The notes: a model not told the origin generated them from the sequence alone. A stretch of 64,000 bases of DNA from Amycolatopsis acidicola (GCF_007713735.2 NZ_VMNW02000002.1:1-64000); one strand, 5' to 3'; shown: positions 51,355 through 62,756, counted from the first letter of the stretch. Numbers and translations are program-made.

Positions 51355-52151
51355 CGGGCGAGAAACCCGGTGAGCTCGGCGAGGTAGCGCTCGCGGAATT
51401 CGAGGAACGGCGCGTGCCCGCAGCCGGGGAACTCCACGAGCGTCGCGTCCGAGCACAGTTCGCGCGCGGCCTTGGCGCCGGAGAAGGGCACGAACCCGTC
51501 GTCGGTGCCGTGCAGAGACAGCACCGGGATTTCCAGCGCGCCCAGCGTTTTCCGCTGGTCGATCTCGGCCAGTGACCGCAGCGAGTCGTCGCCGCGGGGC
51601 CCCATTTCGAGGAACATGCCCCACATCCAGGCGACGACCTGCTCGCTGACGGGTGCCACGCAGACCGCGTCGGCGACGCCCTTCAAGGTGGTGGCGCGGT
51701 CGGTGGCGAGGCCGTCGAGTACGCCCTGGACGTCGTCGAGCGTGCCGCCGTGCGGCCAGCCCGGCGCGGAGGTGTAGCGCGGCGTCGCGCCGCCGGTCAG
51801 CACCAGCCCTCCGGCCTGGGAACCCAGGCGCGCCACGGCATCCACGGCGACCGTGCCGCCGAGCGACCAGCCGTTGATCACCGGCCGGCGCAGGTTGAGC
51901 CGTTCGCACAGCAACGCCACGTCGGCGCCGAGTGCTTCGATCGAGACGTCGTCGAAGTCGTTGTCCGAGCGCCCGCACGTGCGCTGGTCCAGCAGGACGA
52001 CTTCGTGGCCCCGCGCGATCAGCGCCGGTGCCACGGTGTCCCAGCAGCGCCCGGTGGCGCCCCAGCCGTGCACCAGCACCACCGGGCGGCCGGCGCCCGA
52101 ATGGTGCTCGAAGTAGATCCGCCTGCTTCCCTCGACCTCGAGATATGCCAT
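51351..52151 (-). CDS. Alpha/beta fold hydrolase
   Basis: A 266-residue soluble hydrolase: oxyanion HGWGATGRCWD, nucleophile elbow INGWSLGGTVAVDAVARLG with the catalytic Ser, Asp in LHGTDDGFVPF, and His in FPGCGHAPFLEF. It could be an ester, C-C or haloalkane-type hydrolase. Its place between an LLM and an SDR suggests it opens an ester or lactone made by Baeyer-Villiger-type oxidation; that is inference. Confidence 0.88.
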   Translation of the reverse strand: MAYLEVEGSRRIYFEHHSGAGRPVVLVHGWGATGRCWDTVAPALIARGHEVVLLDQRTCGRSDNDFDDVSIEALGADVALLCERLNLRRPVINGWSLGGTVAVDAVARLGSQAGGLVLTGGATPRYTSAPGWPHGGTLDDVQGVLDGLATDRATTLKGVADAVCVAPVSEQVVAWMWGMFLEMGPRGDDSLRSLAEIDQRKTLGALEIPVLSLHGTDDGFVPFSGAKAARELCSDATLVEFPGCGHAPFLEFRERYLAELTGFLAR

Positions 52152-52175
52152 GGTTTCCGCCTTTCTTCCTCGGGT

Positions 52176-53290
52176 TCAGCGAATCGCGGCGACCTCGTCC
52201 CGCAGCGCTCGCGGCACGACCGGCGGCCGGTCGCGGAAGCGCGGGATGACGTGTTCGGCGAACAGTTCCAGTGAGCTGAGCACCTTCTCGTGCGCCAGGC
52301 CACCGAAGCGCATCCAGCAGATCAGGTGCTGCAGGCCGGTTTCCTCGTACAGCGTCTCGATTTCGGCGACGAGCCCGTCCGGGTCGCCGACGTAGACGAC
52401 GCCGCTTTCGCGAAGCCCGTCGAGCGTCAGCCCGCCCGCTTCGTCCGACGCGGCGACCAGCTCCGCGTAGCGTTCGTAGGTGCGGGGCACGCCGGGGCCG
52501 CTGGGCACGAGGTCGAGAACGTTGCGGTAGTACCAGGAAAGCGGGCCGGCGGCGTTCTCGACGGCCTGTTCGGTGGTCGTGGCGAGGTGGATCTGCCAGT
52601 TCATCGGGAAGTCGAGGGAGAGCGGGTCGCGGCCGCTCGCGATGAGCCCGCGCTTGATGTCCACGACGAGACGGTTCAGCTCGGGCAGCGTCATCAGGGT
52701 CGGGGTGACGAGCATGTCGTAGCCCTGCGAGGCGACGAGGCCGAAGGTCTCCGGGCTGATCGACGCGACGTACATCGGCGGGGTCGGGCGTTGCAGCGGG
52801 GTGGGTCTGCATTGGACGCCGTCGAGCTGGAAATGCTTGCCGTGGAAGGAGAACGGCTCACCGGCGGGACGGCTCCAGAGCCCGCGGATGATCTCCAGCG
52901 CTTCGCCGAACACCTCGCGGCTGACGTCCTGGCGATCGCCGACGCCCATGTTGTGGAACTCGCCGGGCTGGTACCCGCGCCCGGCCCCGAAGTCGAGCCG
53001 CCCGCCGGAGAGGACGTCGACCATGGCGTAGTCCTCGGCCACGCGCACCGGCCAGTCGAAGGTCAGGTTGCTGACCGCGATGCCGATCCGCATCCGCTCG
53101 GTGCGTTCGGCGATGGCCGCGGCGGCGACCTGCGGGGAGGGCATCGAGCCGTAGTCGCTGCCGTGGTGCTCGGCCAGCCACACTTCGTCGAACCCGAGGT
53201 GCTCGGCGTAGCTGACCTGCGCGAGCATTTCGCGGTAGGCGCGCCGGAAGTCGTGGTCGGGGCACTCCAGCACGTAGAAGATCCCGAACC

Positions 53291-53294
<4 letters not shown>
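52176..53294 (-). CDS. LLM class flavin-dependent oxidoreductase
   Basis: A 372-residue luciferase-like monooxygenase: FGIFYVLECPDHDFRRAYRE, AEHLGFDEVWLAEHHGSDYG, VLSGGRLDFGAGRGYQPGEF, and PMYVASISPETFGLVASQGY. This is distinct in sequence from the one at 48985 and the one at 54823, so the three are not recent duplicates. Overlaps the acyl-CoA ligase stop by four bases. Probably FMNH2-dependent. Confidence 0.9.
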
Positions 53295-54822
<1,528 letters not shown>

Positions 54823-54826
<4 letters not shown>

Positions 54827-55848
54827 CCTGTCACGTCCAGCCGCTGCCGTACCTGGGGCACCACCTTGGTCGCGAGCAGTTCCACGCGCGCGGACCCGCT
54901 GTCCACGGGTTCGCCGGGCAGCTGTGCCCAGAAGTGCACGTCCTTGATCTGCGGCCGGTTCCGCAGCAGCGCGGTCAGCTCGTCGACGGCGGTGGCCGGG
55001 TCCCACAGCTGGAAGGCGCCGGCCTCCAGGATCTGGCCGGGGTCGGTGAACCGCGGCACGTCATCGGGCGGGCCGAAGGCGCCCCAGGAGATGTAGTTGT
55101 TGAGCTGGTAGAGGGCGTGTTCGCCGATGCGGGCCCATTCGCGTTCGGGGTCCTCGGCGATCACGGCCCACTGGCCGGCGTAGATCTCCCCGTCCGCGGC
55201 GGACTTCCCGGCTCGCTCCAGAGCGTCCACATAGGACTGGTGGTGGGCGTTCTGGGTGCTGAGGAACCCGTCGCCGATGCGGGCGGCGCGCTCGATCGCC
55301 TTGTCCGCCATCGCGCCGACGAGCAGTTTCGGCGGCCGCTCGGGCTGAGGCGTGATCTGCAGGGCGGGCAGCCGGAACCTCTTGCCCTCGAAGGGTTCCG
55401 CGGACCCGGACCACGCGCGGCGGATCAGCCCGACGCTCTCTTCGAGCAGGCTCGGCCGGTGCCGCAGATCCCGGTCGAAGGCGGCGAACTCGGGGGCCCA
55501 GTAGCCCTGTCCGACGCCGAGGTCGAAGCGGCCGCCGGTCAGCAGCGACACCGTCGCGGCGTCTTCGGCGAGGCGGACGGGGTTGTGCAGGGGGGCGACG
55601 ATCAGGTTCGTCCCGATCCGCAGGCTCGACGTGCGTTCGCCGATCGCCGCCGCGAGCGTGAACGGCGAGGGGGTGTAGCCGTCGTCGCAGAAGTGGTGCT
55701 CGGTCAGCCAGACCGAGCCGAGTCCGAGGCTTTCCGCCCACGCGATCTGGTCCAGCGCCTCGCGGTAGAGGGTGCTGAACGGGCGGTGCCAGCGCGCCGG
55801 GTTGCGGAAGTCGTACCAGAGTCCGAAAGTCGGTGCTGTTTCGGTCAC
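54823..55848 (-). CDS. LLM class flavin-dependent oxidoreductase
   Basis: A 341-residue luciferase-like monooxygenase and third LLM in the cluster: AWAESLGLGSVWLTEHHFCD, RIGTNLIVAPLHNPVRLAED, VSLLTGGRFDLGVGQGYWAP, and KLLVGAMADKAIERAARIGD. The GTG at 55848 has AAAGGAG upstream. Its stop overlaps the ligase start by four bases. Confidence 0.9.
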
Positions 55849-55942
55849 GCCGTCTCCTTTGTCGACGTTGCTGCTACCCGGCGAGCGTGCCGCGCGGGCG
55901 CAGGGGAACCCAAGCCCCGCGGGCCCGGGTCGTTGTGGAGTC

Positions 55943-56926
55943 CTACAAAATCCCCGCGGCGGCCGCGGCTTCGTCCAGCAGGGCGGGCACGTCGTGTTCG
56001 AGCGCCGCCGCGTACGGGGTGTTCAGTTCGCCCGCGAGGTACTGCGACCAGGCCGCTTCGACGATGGCGGCGAGTTTGAACAGCGCGAGGCACTGGTAGT
56101 AGCCGATGGCCTCGACGCCGCGCCCGGTGGCTTCGCGGTAGCGGGCGAGGAGATGTTCTCGCGGCGGGGCGCCCGGCAGGCGGGACACGGCCTGGATCGC
56201 GGGCATACCCGGGTGTTCCCGCTCGCCCCAGAACGCGAGCAGCAGCCCGAGGTCGAGCAGCGGGTCGCCGATCGTGGCCATCTCCCAGTCGATCACCGCG
56301 AGCAGCCGTGGCTCCCGTGCGGAGAACAGGCAGTTGTCGAGGTGGAAGTCCCCGTGCAGCAAGGCGGGCTCACCGTCGTCGGGCCGGTTGTCGGTGAGCC
56401 AGGTGGCGACGCGGTCCAGCATCGGCAGCGGGCGGCGGGCGATACTCTGCCACTGCCGGTACCAGCGGGGGACCTGGCGTTCGAGAAACCGTTCGGGGCG
56501 GCCGAAATCGCCGAGCCCGGCGGCTCGCCAGTCGACGCGGTGGACCGCGGCGAGCGCGTCGACGACTTCGTCCGCGAGCCGCGTGAGATCGCGAGGGCCG
56601 TAGGTTCCGGGCAGCTCGCTGGTGATCGACACCGCGTCCGGCACGTGTTCCATCACCAGGAACGGCGGGTCCTCGGACAACGCGATCGGCCGGGGCGCGG
56701 CGACTTCGGTATCGGCGAGAGCGGTCAGGAGCCGGTGTTCCCTGGAGACGCTGTGCGCCGACGCCGACAAGGCGTGGGGCGGCGGCCTGCGCAGGACGTA
56801 GCTGGCGTCGGCGCAGGTGAGCAGGCAGGTCTCGTTCGAGTTCCCGCCGGTGAGGGGGCGCAGCTCCCACGGCCCGGGCCGGCCGGTGTGCGCCGTGAGC
56901 CAGTCCAGGTCGAGCGCGGCCGTCAC
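55943..56926 (-). CDS. Phosphotransferase family (APH-like kinase) protein
   Basis: A 327-residue aminoglycoside-phosphotransferase-like kinase: ELRPLTGGNSNETCLLTC (N-lobe), LLHGDFHLDNCLF (catalytic loop with Asp/Asn), VIDWEMATIGDPLLDLG (DFG-like). In this genomic setting, next to an acyl-CoA dehydrogenase, it belongs to the ACAD10-like group, in which such kinases phosphorylate a hydroxyacyl substrate before elimination; here that is inference. GTG at 56926 overlaps the dehydrogenase stop. Confidence 0.88.
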   Translation of the reverse strand: MTAALDLDWLTAHTGRPGPWELRPLTGGNSNETCLLTCADASYVLRRPPPHALSASAHSVSREHRLLTALADTEVAAPRPIALSEDPPFLVMEHVPDAVSITSELPGTYGPRDLTRLADEVVDALAAVHRVDWRAAGLGDFGRPERFLERQVPRWYRQWQSIARRPLPMLDRVATWLTDNRPDDGEPALLHGDFHLDNCLFSAREPRLLAVIDWEMATIGDPLLDLGLLLAFWGEREHPGMPAIQAVSRLPGAPPREHLLARYREATGRGVEAIGYYQCLALFKLAAIVEAAWSQYLAGELNTPYAAALEHDVPALLDEAAAAAGIL

Positions 56927-58203
56927 TGCGCGGCCACCGCGAGTTCGAGATGGCCGCGGAACCGTTCGAGCGCGGCCTCGCGGCGGGTGGGGATGTGCTC
57001 GGACGGGACTTCGCGCGCGGTGTAGTCCTTGAGCAGCCTGCGCGCGACGCTCACGCGGTGCACCTCGTCCGGGCCGTCGTAGATCCGCGCCGCGCGGGCC
57101 CAGCGGTACATCTGCTCCAGCGGCATGTCCGTGGAGAACCCCAGTGAGCCGTGCACCTGGATGGCGCGGTCGATCACGTCGTGGAGCACGGTCGCGCCGT
57201 GGTACTTGATCATCGCGATGTCCGTGCGGGCGGCCTTCGCGCCCACCTGGTCGATCTTCCACGCGGTCTGCAGGGTCAGCAGCCGCGCGGACTCGATCGC
57301 CGCGGCGGAGTCGGCGACCCAGTTCTGCACGGTCTGTTTTTCCGAAAGCAGGCTGCCGTGCACGTCGATGCTGACGGCGCGCTCGCACAGCATGTCGAAC
57401 GCGCGGCGGCAGACGCCGATCCAGCGCATGCAGTGGTGGATGCGGCCGGGGCCGAGCCGGTGCTGCGCCAGCGCGAACGCCTCACCGCGCGTGCCGAGCA
57501 GGTTCTCCGCGGGCACGCGCACGTCGTCGTAGCCGACCTCGCAGTGCGACCACACGGGATTGCGGTGCTCGGGGTCGTTCATCAGGCCGATCTCGCGGGT
57601 GGTGATGCCGGGGACGCTCGTCGGCACGATGAGCATCGACATCCGCCGGTGCGGGGCGGCGCCGGGTTCGGTGACGGCCATGACGATGTGGAAGTCGGCG
57701 CGGGAAGCGTTGCCCACGAACCATTTTCGGCCGTTGAGCACCCATTCGTCCCCGTCGAGGCGGGCGGAGGTGGTGAACTGGCGGGGGTCGGACCCGGTGC
57801 CCTGTTCGGTCATCGAGAACGCGCTGAGCAGGGTGCCGTCGAGCAGCGGGTGCATCCAGCGGGCGCGCTGGTCCTCGGTGCCCGCGACCGCCAGCAGCTC
57901 GGCGTTGCCGGAGTCCGGGGCCTGGCACCCGAACACGTACGAGGCGAGTTCGGTGGTGCCGAGGATCTCGTGCAGGAGCCCGAGGCGCAGCTGCCCGTAG
58001 CCCTGGCCGCCGAGTTCGGGACCGAGGTGCGCCGCCCACAGCCCCTGGTCTTTGACCTGCCGCTGCAGCGGCGCCGCGAGCCGGCGGAACCCGGCGTGGT
58101 CGAGGTCGAGCACCTCGAGCGGGTAGATCTCCTCCCGGACGAAGTCGCGCGCCCAGTCCAGTTTCGCCGCGAACTCGGGCTCGGTGGAGAAGTCCCAGGT
58201 CAT
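56923..58203 (-). CDS. Acyl-CoA dehydrogenase
   Basis: A 426-residue FAD-dependent acyl-CoA dehydrogenase: GLWAAHLGPELGGQGYGQLR, AFSMTEQGTGSDPRQFTTSA, NGRKWFVGNASRADFHIVMA, VHGSLGFSTDMPLEQMYRWA and RIYDGPDEVHRVSVARRLLK. It is of the ACAD10/11-like kind often paired with a phosphotransferase, as found here. First gene of the leftward cluster; ATG at 58203 follows GAGAGGGCGG. The 152-bp gap before it probably holds the cluster's promoter. Confidence 0.92.
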   Translation of the reverse strand: MTWDFSTEPEFAAKLDWARDFVREEIYPLEVLDLDHAGFRRLAAPLQRQVKDQGLWAAHLGPELGGQGYGQLRLGLLHEILGTTELASYVFGCQAPDSGNAELLAVAGTEDQRARWMHPLLDGTLLSAFSMTEQGTGSDPRQFTTSARLDGDEWVLNGRKWFVGNASRADFHIVMAVTEPGAAPHRRMSMLIVPTSVPGITTREIGLMNDPEHRNPVWSHCEVGYDDVRVPAENLLGTRGEAFALAQHRLGPGRIHHCMRWIGVCRRAFDMLCERAVSIDVHGSLLSEKQTVQNWVADSAAAIESARLLTLQTAWKIDQVGAKAARTDIAMIKYHGATVLHDVIDRAIQVHGSLGFSTDMPLEQMYRWARAARIYDGPDEVHRVSVARRLLKDYTAREVPSEHIPTRREAALERFRGHLELAVAAQ

Positions 58204-58355
58204 CAGCCGCCCTCTCGATGCCGCCCCGCGTCACGGAGCTCCGACGCTTGCGGCTCGAACGCTAAAAGCCCCAGCAGCGCGACGGCCAGCGCCGGCGAGT
58301 GGGTGCTTTGTGGGATTCCACAGTGCTTCAGGTGTTCTTGGCCCTGGTGATGGCT

Positions 58356-59978
58356 TCAGTGGCGGTCGGTCGCGCGGGCGAGGTCGTTCGGGTCACCGTG
58401 CACGTGGACCTCGCCGATGTGGTCTTTGCGCCAGTCGCTCATGATCCGGTTGAAAGCGTCGCGCTGGTCGTCTTCGGTCGCGGAGTAGCTCTTCGCGGCC
58501 TTCTCCACCTCACGTGCGGCCACGATGTAGCGGCCGGTCGTGGTGCTGAGGAAGCCCTTGAGCTGGTTGCGTACGTCGATCAGGGCCTTGTCGCCTTCGG
58601 TGTGGCTGCCGTCTTCGCCTGCCAGGTCCTGGTCGGCGTCGTCGGTTTCGTTCACGAGCGTGGTGACTCCGTCGTAGGCGTTCCCCGCGTCAAAACACGC
58701 CTTGCTGATTCCGAGAATGGTGTCCACGTTCGCGGTGTAGCCGCCGCCCTTACCCGGCTTGGCGTGGTCGCCTTCGGGGTTTTTCCCGGTGAGGTCGAAC
58801 AATTCCAGGTCGGCGCTCTTGATACTGTCGATCGTGGCCCGCAGCTGCTTCACCTTCTGCAGGTAGGCCTCCTCCATCTCGGCGAGTTTCGTCTTCAGCT
58901 CATCGATCTTGCCGCTGAGTGTCCTGACGATTTCCTCGACCTCTTCCGTGTAAGAAATCGTCGACGTCGACGGGAACAGCTTTCCCCCCAGCCACCCTGC
59001 CAGCGACAAGGATGCTCCCACGACGCCCCCGATGCCCGCGGTCTCCACCGCCGAATACACGCCGACAGCGGCCCCGAGCCCGCCCAGGTCGTCCCAGAAC
59101 TCCCGGAGATCCGTCTTGGTCACGGCTGTCTCGCCGCAGGCCTTGGTCGCCGACTGCGCGGAATACAGCGTGTTGTTGCGGCATTTTTGAATGATCGCCC
59201 CGCGCATCGCGTAAAGATTCGCCACCGAACCGATGATGAGGGACTGGTTGTCGAAAGTGGGCACGCACGTCTTGAAGAATCCGTCCTTCGCGTGGTCGGC
59301 GCCCAAGCCGGTCCAGCCGGCCCAGAAGTCGTTGTCCTGGTCGCGCTCGCCCGAGAGGGAGTTGACGATGTTGATCAGGTCGTTGTCGTCGGCTGGCTGG
59401 AACCCCGGCTGGGCCGCCTGAGTGGGCGTGCGGTTGAGGCCCAGCCGACGGCCGGCGGTGAGGAGCGCGTCGTGGGCTTCCTGCAGTTTGTGCTGGTCGT
59501 GGGCGTCGAACAAGGGCATCTTGAAGTAGATGGCATCTCGCTCGCCGTAAGCCCACTGGTCGATCAGCTTCAGGTTGTCGCCGATGCCGCACCTGATGTG
59601 CGGTGGCACCTTGACGAGGCCACCCCCGTCGGCCGGAGTGCCGGGAACCTCGACCGTCTTGCCGTTCGTGCCGGTGTCGCCTTCGCACCGCACCGCGGAC
59701 AGAGGCCCCTTCTGTCCGCCATCGACCCACTTGATGTACTTGCAGTCACCGAACACGATGTGGCAGCGCGCTGCTTTGGTGTGTGCGTCCCAGAGCTGCT
59801 GATCTGTCGGTGAGCCCTCACGCACGATGTACGTCGGGTAGTCGTAATCGTCGTTCTTGATCGCGTCGACGTATTTCTCGCGCCACCTCTTGGTCAGCGC
59901 GGCATGGAAGTCGTTCATCGCGACTGCCAGCGTGTGCGCGAAGTGGGTGTCGTAGATCGGTGAATTGGTGGGGCTCAC
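58356..59978 (-). CDS. Large hypothetical protein, 540 residues
   Basis: No recognised domain and no signal peptide. The N-terminal 30 residues (HFAHTLAVAMNDFHAALTKR) are helical. Several Cys in the centre (ARCHIVFGDCKY; HIRCGIGD; KACGETAV). About 315-350 is Gly/Ala-rich and hydrophobic (GGLGAAVGVYSAVETAGIGG), perhaps a membrane hairpin, followed by a coiled coil (EEVEEIVRTLSGKIDELKTK). The pattern resembles actinobacterial secreted or ESX-linked proteins but no WXG motif is seen. GTG at 59978. The 92-residue gene upstream is probably cotranscribed. Confidence 0.65.
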   Translation of the reverse strand: MSPTNSPIYDTHFAHTLAVAMNDFHAALTKRWREKYVDAIKNDDYDYPTYIVREGSPTDQQLWDAHTKAARCHIVFGDCKYIKWVDGGQKGPLSAVRCEGDTGTNGKTVEVPGTPADGGGLVKVPPHIRCGIGDNLKLIDQWAYGERDAIYFKMPLFDAHDQHKLQEAHDALLTAGRRLGLNRTPTQAAQPGFQPADDNDLINIVNSLSGERDQDNDFWAGWTGLGADHAKDGFFKTCVPTFDNQSLIIGSVANLYAMRGAIIQKCRNNTLYSAQSATKACGETAVTKTDLREFWDDLGGLGAAVGVYSAVETAGIGGVVGASLSLAGWLGGKLFPSTSTISYTEEVEEIVRTLSGKIDELKTKLAEMEEAYLQKVKQLRATIDSIKSADLELFDLTGKNPEGDHAKPGKGGGYTANVDTILGISKACFDAGNAYDGVTTLVNETDDADQDLAGEDGSHTEGDKALIDVRNQLKGFLSTTTGRYIVAAREVEKAAKSYSATEDDQRDAFNRIMSDWRKDHIGEVHVHGDPNDLARATDRH

Positions 59979-60139
59979 TGGCCGCGTCCTTCCTGTGCGT
60001 GCACCTCGCGATCTGACGTGCCTGCGCCACGCGACGTTCCCAGTCCCTCCGGGCTATTGTGGTCGTGGTCCGATTTTCGGGTTTTTCCCGTTTACCGGGC
60101 GGGATCGGGGCGCTCCGTCGCGCGATGCGCCAGAGCGGA

Positions 60140-60418
60140 TCACCAGTCGGTTATCCGCCAGGTTTCGGGCAGTGTCTCTTCCGACACCGGCTCATCGTCC
60201 GAGGCGGACCGGCGCGCCGGCGGGCGCCTTGTCCGGGGCGTGTGGCCGAGTGCGCCGGCCATCTCCTCGACCAGGCTTTCCACTTCCGCCGGCCGTGCCC
60301 AGGCCGCTGCCTTCGTGCGCAGTTCGGTGGCGATTTCCTGCTGCTGCTGGCGAAATGCCAGGTCCGACTCGGACGAACGACGGTCTCGCCCGGCAGCCCG
60401 AGGCCCATCGTCGGTCAT
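60140..60418 (-). CDS. Small hypothetical protein, 92 residues
   Basis: A charged, mostly helical protein (ESDLAFRQQQQEIATELRTK; WARPAEVESLVEEMAGALGH) with an acidic C-terminal end. No known domain. The ATG at 60418 is followed by codon use typical of the organism. It reads in the same direction as, and 161 bases upstream of, the 540-residue gene, which suggests a joint unit. A GATTCCGGGAATTCCGG palindromic stretch lies upstream at about 60497. Confidence 0.6.
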   Translation of the reverse strand: MTDDGPRAAGRDRRSSESDLAFRQQQQEIATELRTKAAAWARPAEVESLVEEMAGALGHTPRTRRPPARRSASDDEPVSEETLPETWRITDW

Positions 60419-60554
60419 GCCGACTCCCTTATTCGTGTGCGACGACTCCTCGGCACACTAACGCGGTACGTGGGCCGGCGTGCTGTTATCGAAATGATTC
60501 CGGGAATTCCGGTTCTCGTGGACGCGACGCGGGGCACGCTTGGTACCGGGCGAG

Positions 60555-60989
60555 TCAGTCCTGGACGAGGCGTTCGAGAATCGCCATCGCGGCGATCACC
60601 GTCTTCCGCTCGTCCTCGGTGCACCGGTCCTCGAGCTGCCCGGCGAGCCACTCGTCCCGGGCCCGCCTGCCTTCCGCGACCTGCTGGGTACCGGCCGCGG
60701 TGAGCACGATCAGCTGGCGGCGCCCGTCGGTGGGGTCCGGGCGCCGCTCCACCAGGCCGCGCTCGGCGAGCGGCGCCACCGTCGCCGTCATCGACTGGTG
60801 CCGGACTCCTTCGATGGCGGCCAGCTCGCTGATCGTCAACCCCTCGTCGCGGGACAAGCGGGCGAGCACGGACGCCTGCGAGAACGTGAGGTCCTCGGCG
60901 TCGGAAGCGCCGAGGATGCGGCGCCGCAACCGGCCCAGCACGGCACGGACCGCTTGGGAGGCCTGCACGGCCGATCGCGAAATGCTCAT
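60555..60989 (-). CDS. MarR family transcriptional regulator
   Basis: A 144-residue winged-helix regulator: LSRDEGLTISELAAIEGVRH, QSMTATVAPLAERGLVERRP and TDGRRQLIVLTAAGTQQVAE form the DNA-binding domain. The ATG at 60989 is preceded by nested inverted repeats (61006-61051). The divergent genes on that side are broken, so a target other than itself is not obvious. Confidence 0.9.
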   Translation of the reverse strand: MSISRSAVQASQAVRAVLGRLRRRILGASDAEDLTFSQASVLARLSRDEGLTISELAAIEGVRHQSMTATVAPLAERGLVERRPDPTDGRRQLIVLTAAGTQQVAEGRRARDEWLAGQLEDRCTEDERKTVIAAMAILERLVQD

Positions 60990-61005
60990 GCCGCCAGGCT
61001 AAGAC

Positions 61006-61051
61006 CGGCAGGGCCCACTGTCCAGTTAGGACTGCGCAGTGTGGCCTGCCG
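61006..61051. promoter_or_regulatory. Nested inverted repeats upstream of MarR
   Basis: CGGCAGGGCCCACTG (61006-61020) and CAGTGTGGCCTGCCG (61037-61051) are near-complementary arms with 13 of 15 bases pairing. Within the loop CAGT-TAGG-ACTG forms a second palindrome. A MarR dimer site is likely, though an outward terminator is possible. Confidence 0.5.
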
Positions 61052-61052
61052 A

Positions 61053-61260
61053 TCACGTCGCGGCGCGCACCACGCTCCCGGCCAGTTCGGTGAGGCGGTC
61101 CCGGTCCCGGGCGCTGAGGTTCGCGGTGAGCGCGCGGACCCGGCGGCCGACTTCGCCCGCGTTCTCCGCGATGAGCCGTTTTCCTTCGGCGGTCAGGGAA
61201 ACCAGCACCGCCCGCCCGTCGTGTTCAGCGGGCCCGTCGTGCTCAGGCCGTGCCCGCCGA
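61053..61260 (-). pseudogene. MarR family gene fragment (C-terminal half)
   Basis: The minus-strand frame ending at 61053 reads RPEHDGPAEHDGRAVLVSLT and then ENAGEVGRRVRALTANLSAR, LTELAGSVVRAAT and a stop. This is the wing and last helices of a MarR regulator. Upstream, the frame hits a stop after about 70 codons, without the recognition helix and with no start, so the gene is truncated. It sits next to an intact MarR gene of the same direction. Confidence 0.65.
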
Positions 61261-61383
61261 CCACGCCGGATTCACTCGGCCCGAGCAGGTTCTTGTTCGC
61301 CGTCTGGGCGGCGTTGGCCTGGTCGACGAGCTGGCGGCCGGTGCTGTTCATGGCGCCGGGTTCCATTTGCAGGTCTGGCTCGG

Positions 61384-61993
61384 TACCCCAAGGGGCGTTC
61401 CGGGAGGGGCGTCGACGCCGTCGGCCGCATCGGCGACGGAGAGCTCCTCTACTTCGTCGCGCTGGACGACGTCATGGGCACGATGGCCGAAAAAGCCGTC
61501 GTCGACAGACGCCGCACGCGTGATCGCCGCCGGGCGCGCGCCCGAACGCCTCGAACTCGTGAAACGGCTCGGCGCGGACGAAATCGTGAACCTCGCAGAC
61601 GGCGCCGAGGCCCTCGGGCGTGCGGCGGCGGACGTCGACGTGGTGCTCGACTACCTGTGGGGAGAGCTGACGGAGCAGGCGATGCCCGCGCTCCTCAAAG
61701 CCCGCGCCGACCGCTCGAAACCCCTGACGTGGACGCAGATCGGCTCGATGGCGGGCACGGAGCTCACGCTGCCGTCGTTCCTCCTGCGGGCGGGCGCGCT
61801 GAACATCCTGGGCAGCGGGCAGGGTTCGGTGACCACGGCCGGAATCGTCGCCGAGCTCCCGGCGCTGGCGGCCGAGATCGCGCGGGGCACCTTCGCCGTC
61901 GAACCGGTGCCGTTCCCGCTGAGCGAGGCCGAAAAGGCCTGGCAGGCCACGGTTTCTCCCGGGCAGCGCATCGTGCTCACCGGTTCCGCCTGA
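61384..61993 (+). pseudogene. Broken quinone oxidoreductase (MDR family)
   Basis: The plus strand first reads RGVDAVGRIGDGELLYFVAL and MGTMAEKAVVDR, part of the GroES-like domain of a zinc-free MDR reductase. At about 61505 the frame shifts to the +1 frame, AARVIAAGRAPERLELVKRL and GADEIVNLADG, and continues to the normal C-terminus (EKAWQATVSPGQRIVLTGSA). The N-terminus and the nucleotide-binding segment between the two pieces, roughly 70 residues including the Gly motif, are missing. It is non-functional. Confidence 0.8.
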
Positions 61994-62039
61994 GGAATTC
62001 CGGTACCCACCACCGCGTCCGCCCGGGCACAATCACCCG

Positions 62040-62609
62040 ATGACCCTCGATCTGCGCGTCTGCTTCCTCGGCGACTCGTTCGTCGCCGGCGTCGGCGATC
62101 CGGAGTACCGGGGCTGGGCCGGTCGCGTCGCCGCCCGCACCGGGCAGCCGCTGACCTGCTACAACCTCGGCGTCCGCCGCGAGACCAGCGAGGACGTCCG
62201 GGCGCGGTGGCGGGCCGAATGCGCCCCACGGCTGCGCGGCGAAGTCAACGCGCTCGTCCTGTCCTTCGGCGTCAACGACACCCTCCAGGGCCTTCCCCCG
62301 GAGACCACGGTGGCGAACCTCGTGGCGATGCTGGGGGAGTGGCCCACTCTCGTCGTGGGCCCGCCGCCGATCGCCGACGACGAGCAGAACCGCCGCATCG
62401 CGGCGCTCGGCCAGGCACTTCGCGCCGCTTGCGCCGAGCGGACGACACCGTACGTGGACGTCTTCGGACCGTTGCGGGACACCAAGAGCTGGATGCGCGA
62501 GGTGGAAGCCGGTGACGGCGCGCACCCGGCAGCCGACGGGTACGCGGCATACGCCGAACTCGTTCATCCACAATGGACCACCTGGCTCGCGAGCCTCAGC
62601 CCACATTGA
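62040..62609 (+). CDS. SGNH/GDSL hydrolase family protein
   Basis: A 189-residue hydrolase: block I VCFLGDSFVAGVGDPEYRGW, block III LSFGVNDTLQGLPP, block V EAGDGAHPAADGYAAYAEL with the catalytic Asp-His. No signal peptide, so cytoplasmic. It differs from the SGNH gene at 29908. ATG at 62040. The convergent LysR gene ends 148 bases later. Confidence 0.9.
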   Translation: MTLDLRVCFLGDSFVAGVGDPEYRGWAGRVAARTGQPLTCYNLGVRRETSEDVRARWRAECAPRLRGEVNALVLSFGVNDTLQGLPPETTVANLVAMLGEWPTLVVGPPPIADDEQNRRIAALGQALRAACAERTTPYVDVFGPLRDTKSWMREVEAGDGAHPAADGYAAYAELVHPQWTTWLASLSPH

Positions 62610-62756
62610 GGTCCCGGGCGAGCGCCCGCAGTGGACGGTTGTCAGGATGCCGAGCTGGTGGCCGACCGCTTGGCGCGGCTGGGGAGCGCATCGTTCCTCC
62701 TCCGTGCGGCCGCCCCCGCGATCCGTGACATGGAGCCGATGCGGCGCGCGACACGC

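Noticed and set aside
62615..62628. Hairpin CGGGCG-AG-CGCCCG after the SGNH gene as a terminator
   Set aside because: The stem is short, and no T-rich tail follows on either strand.
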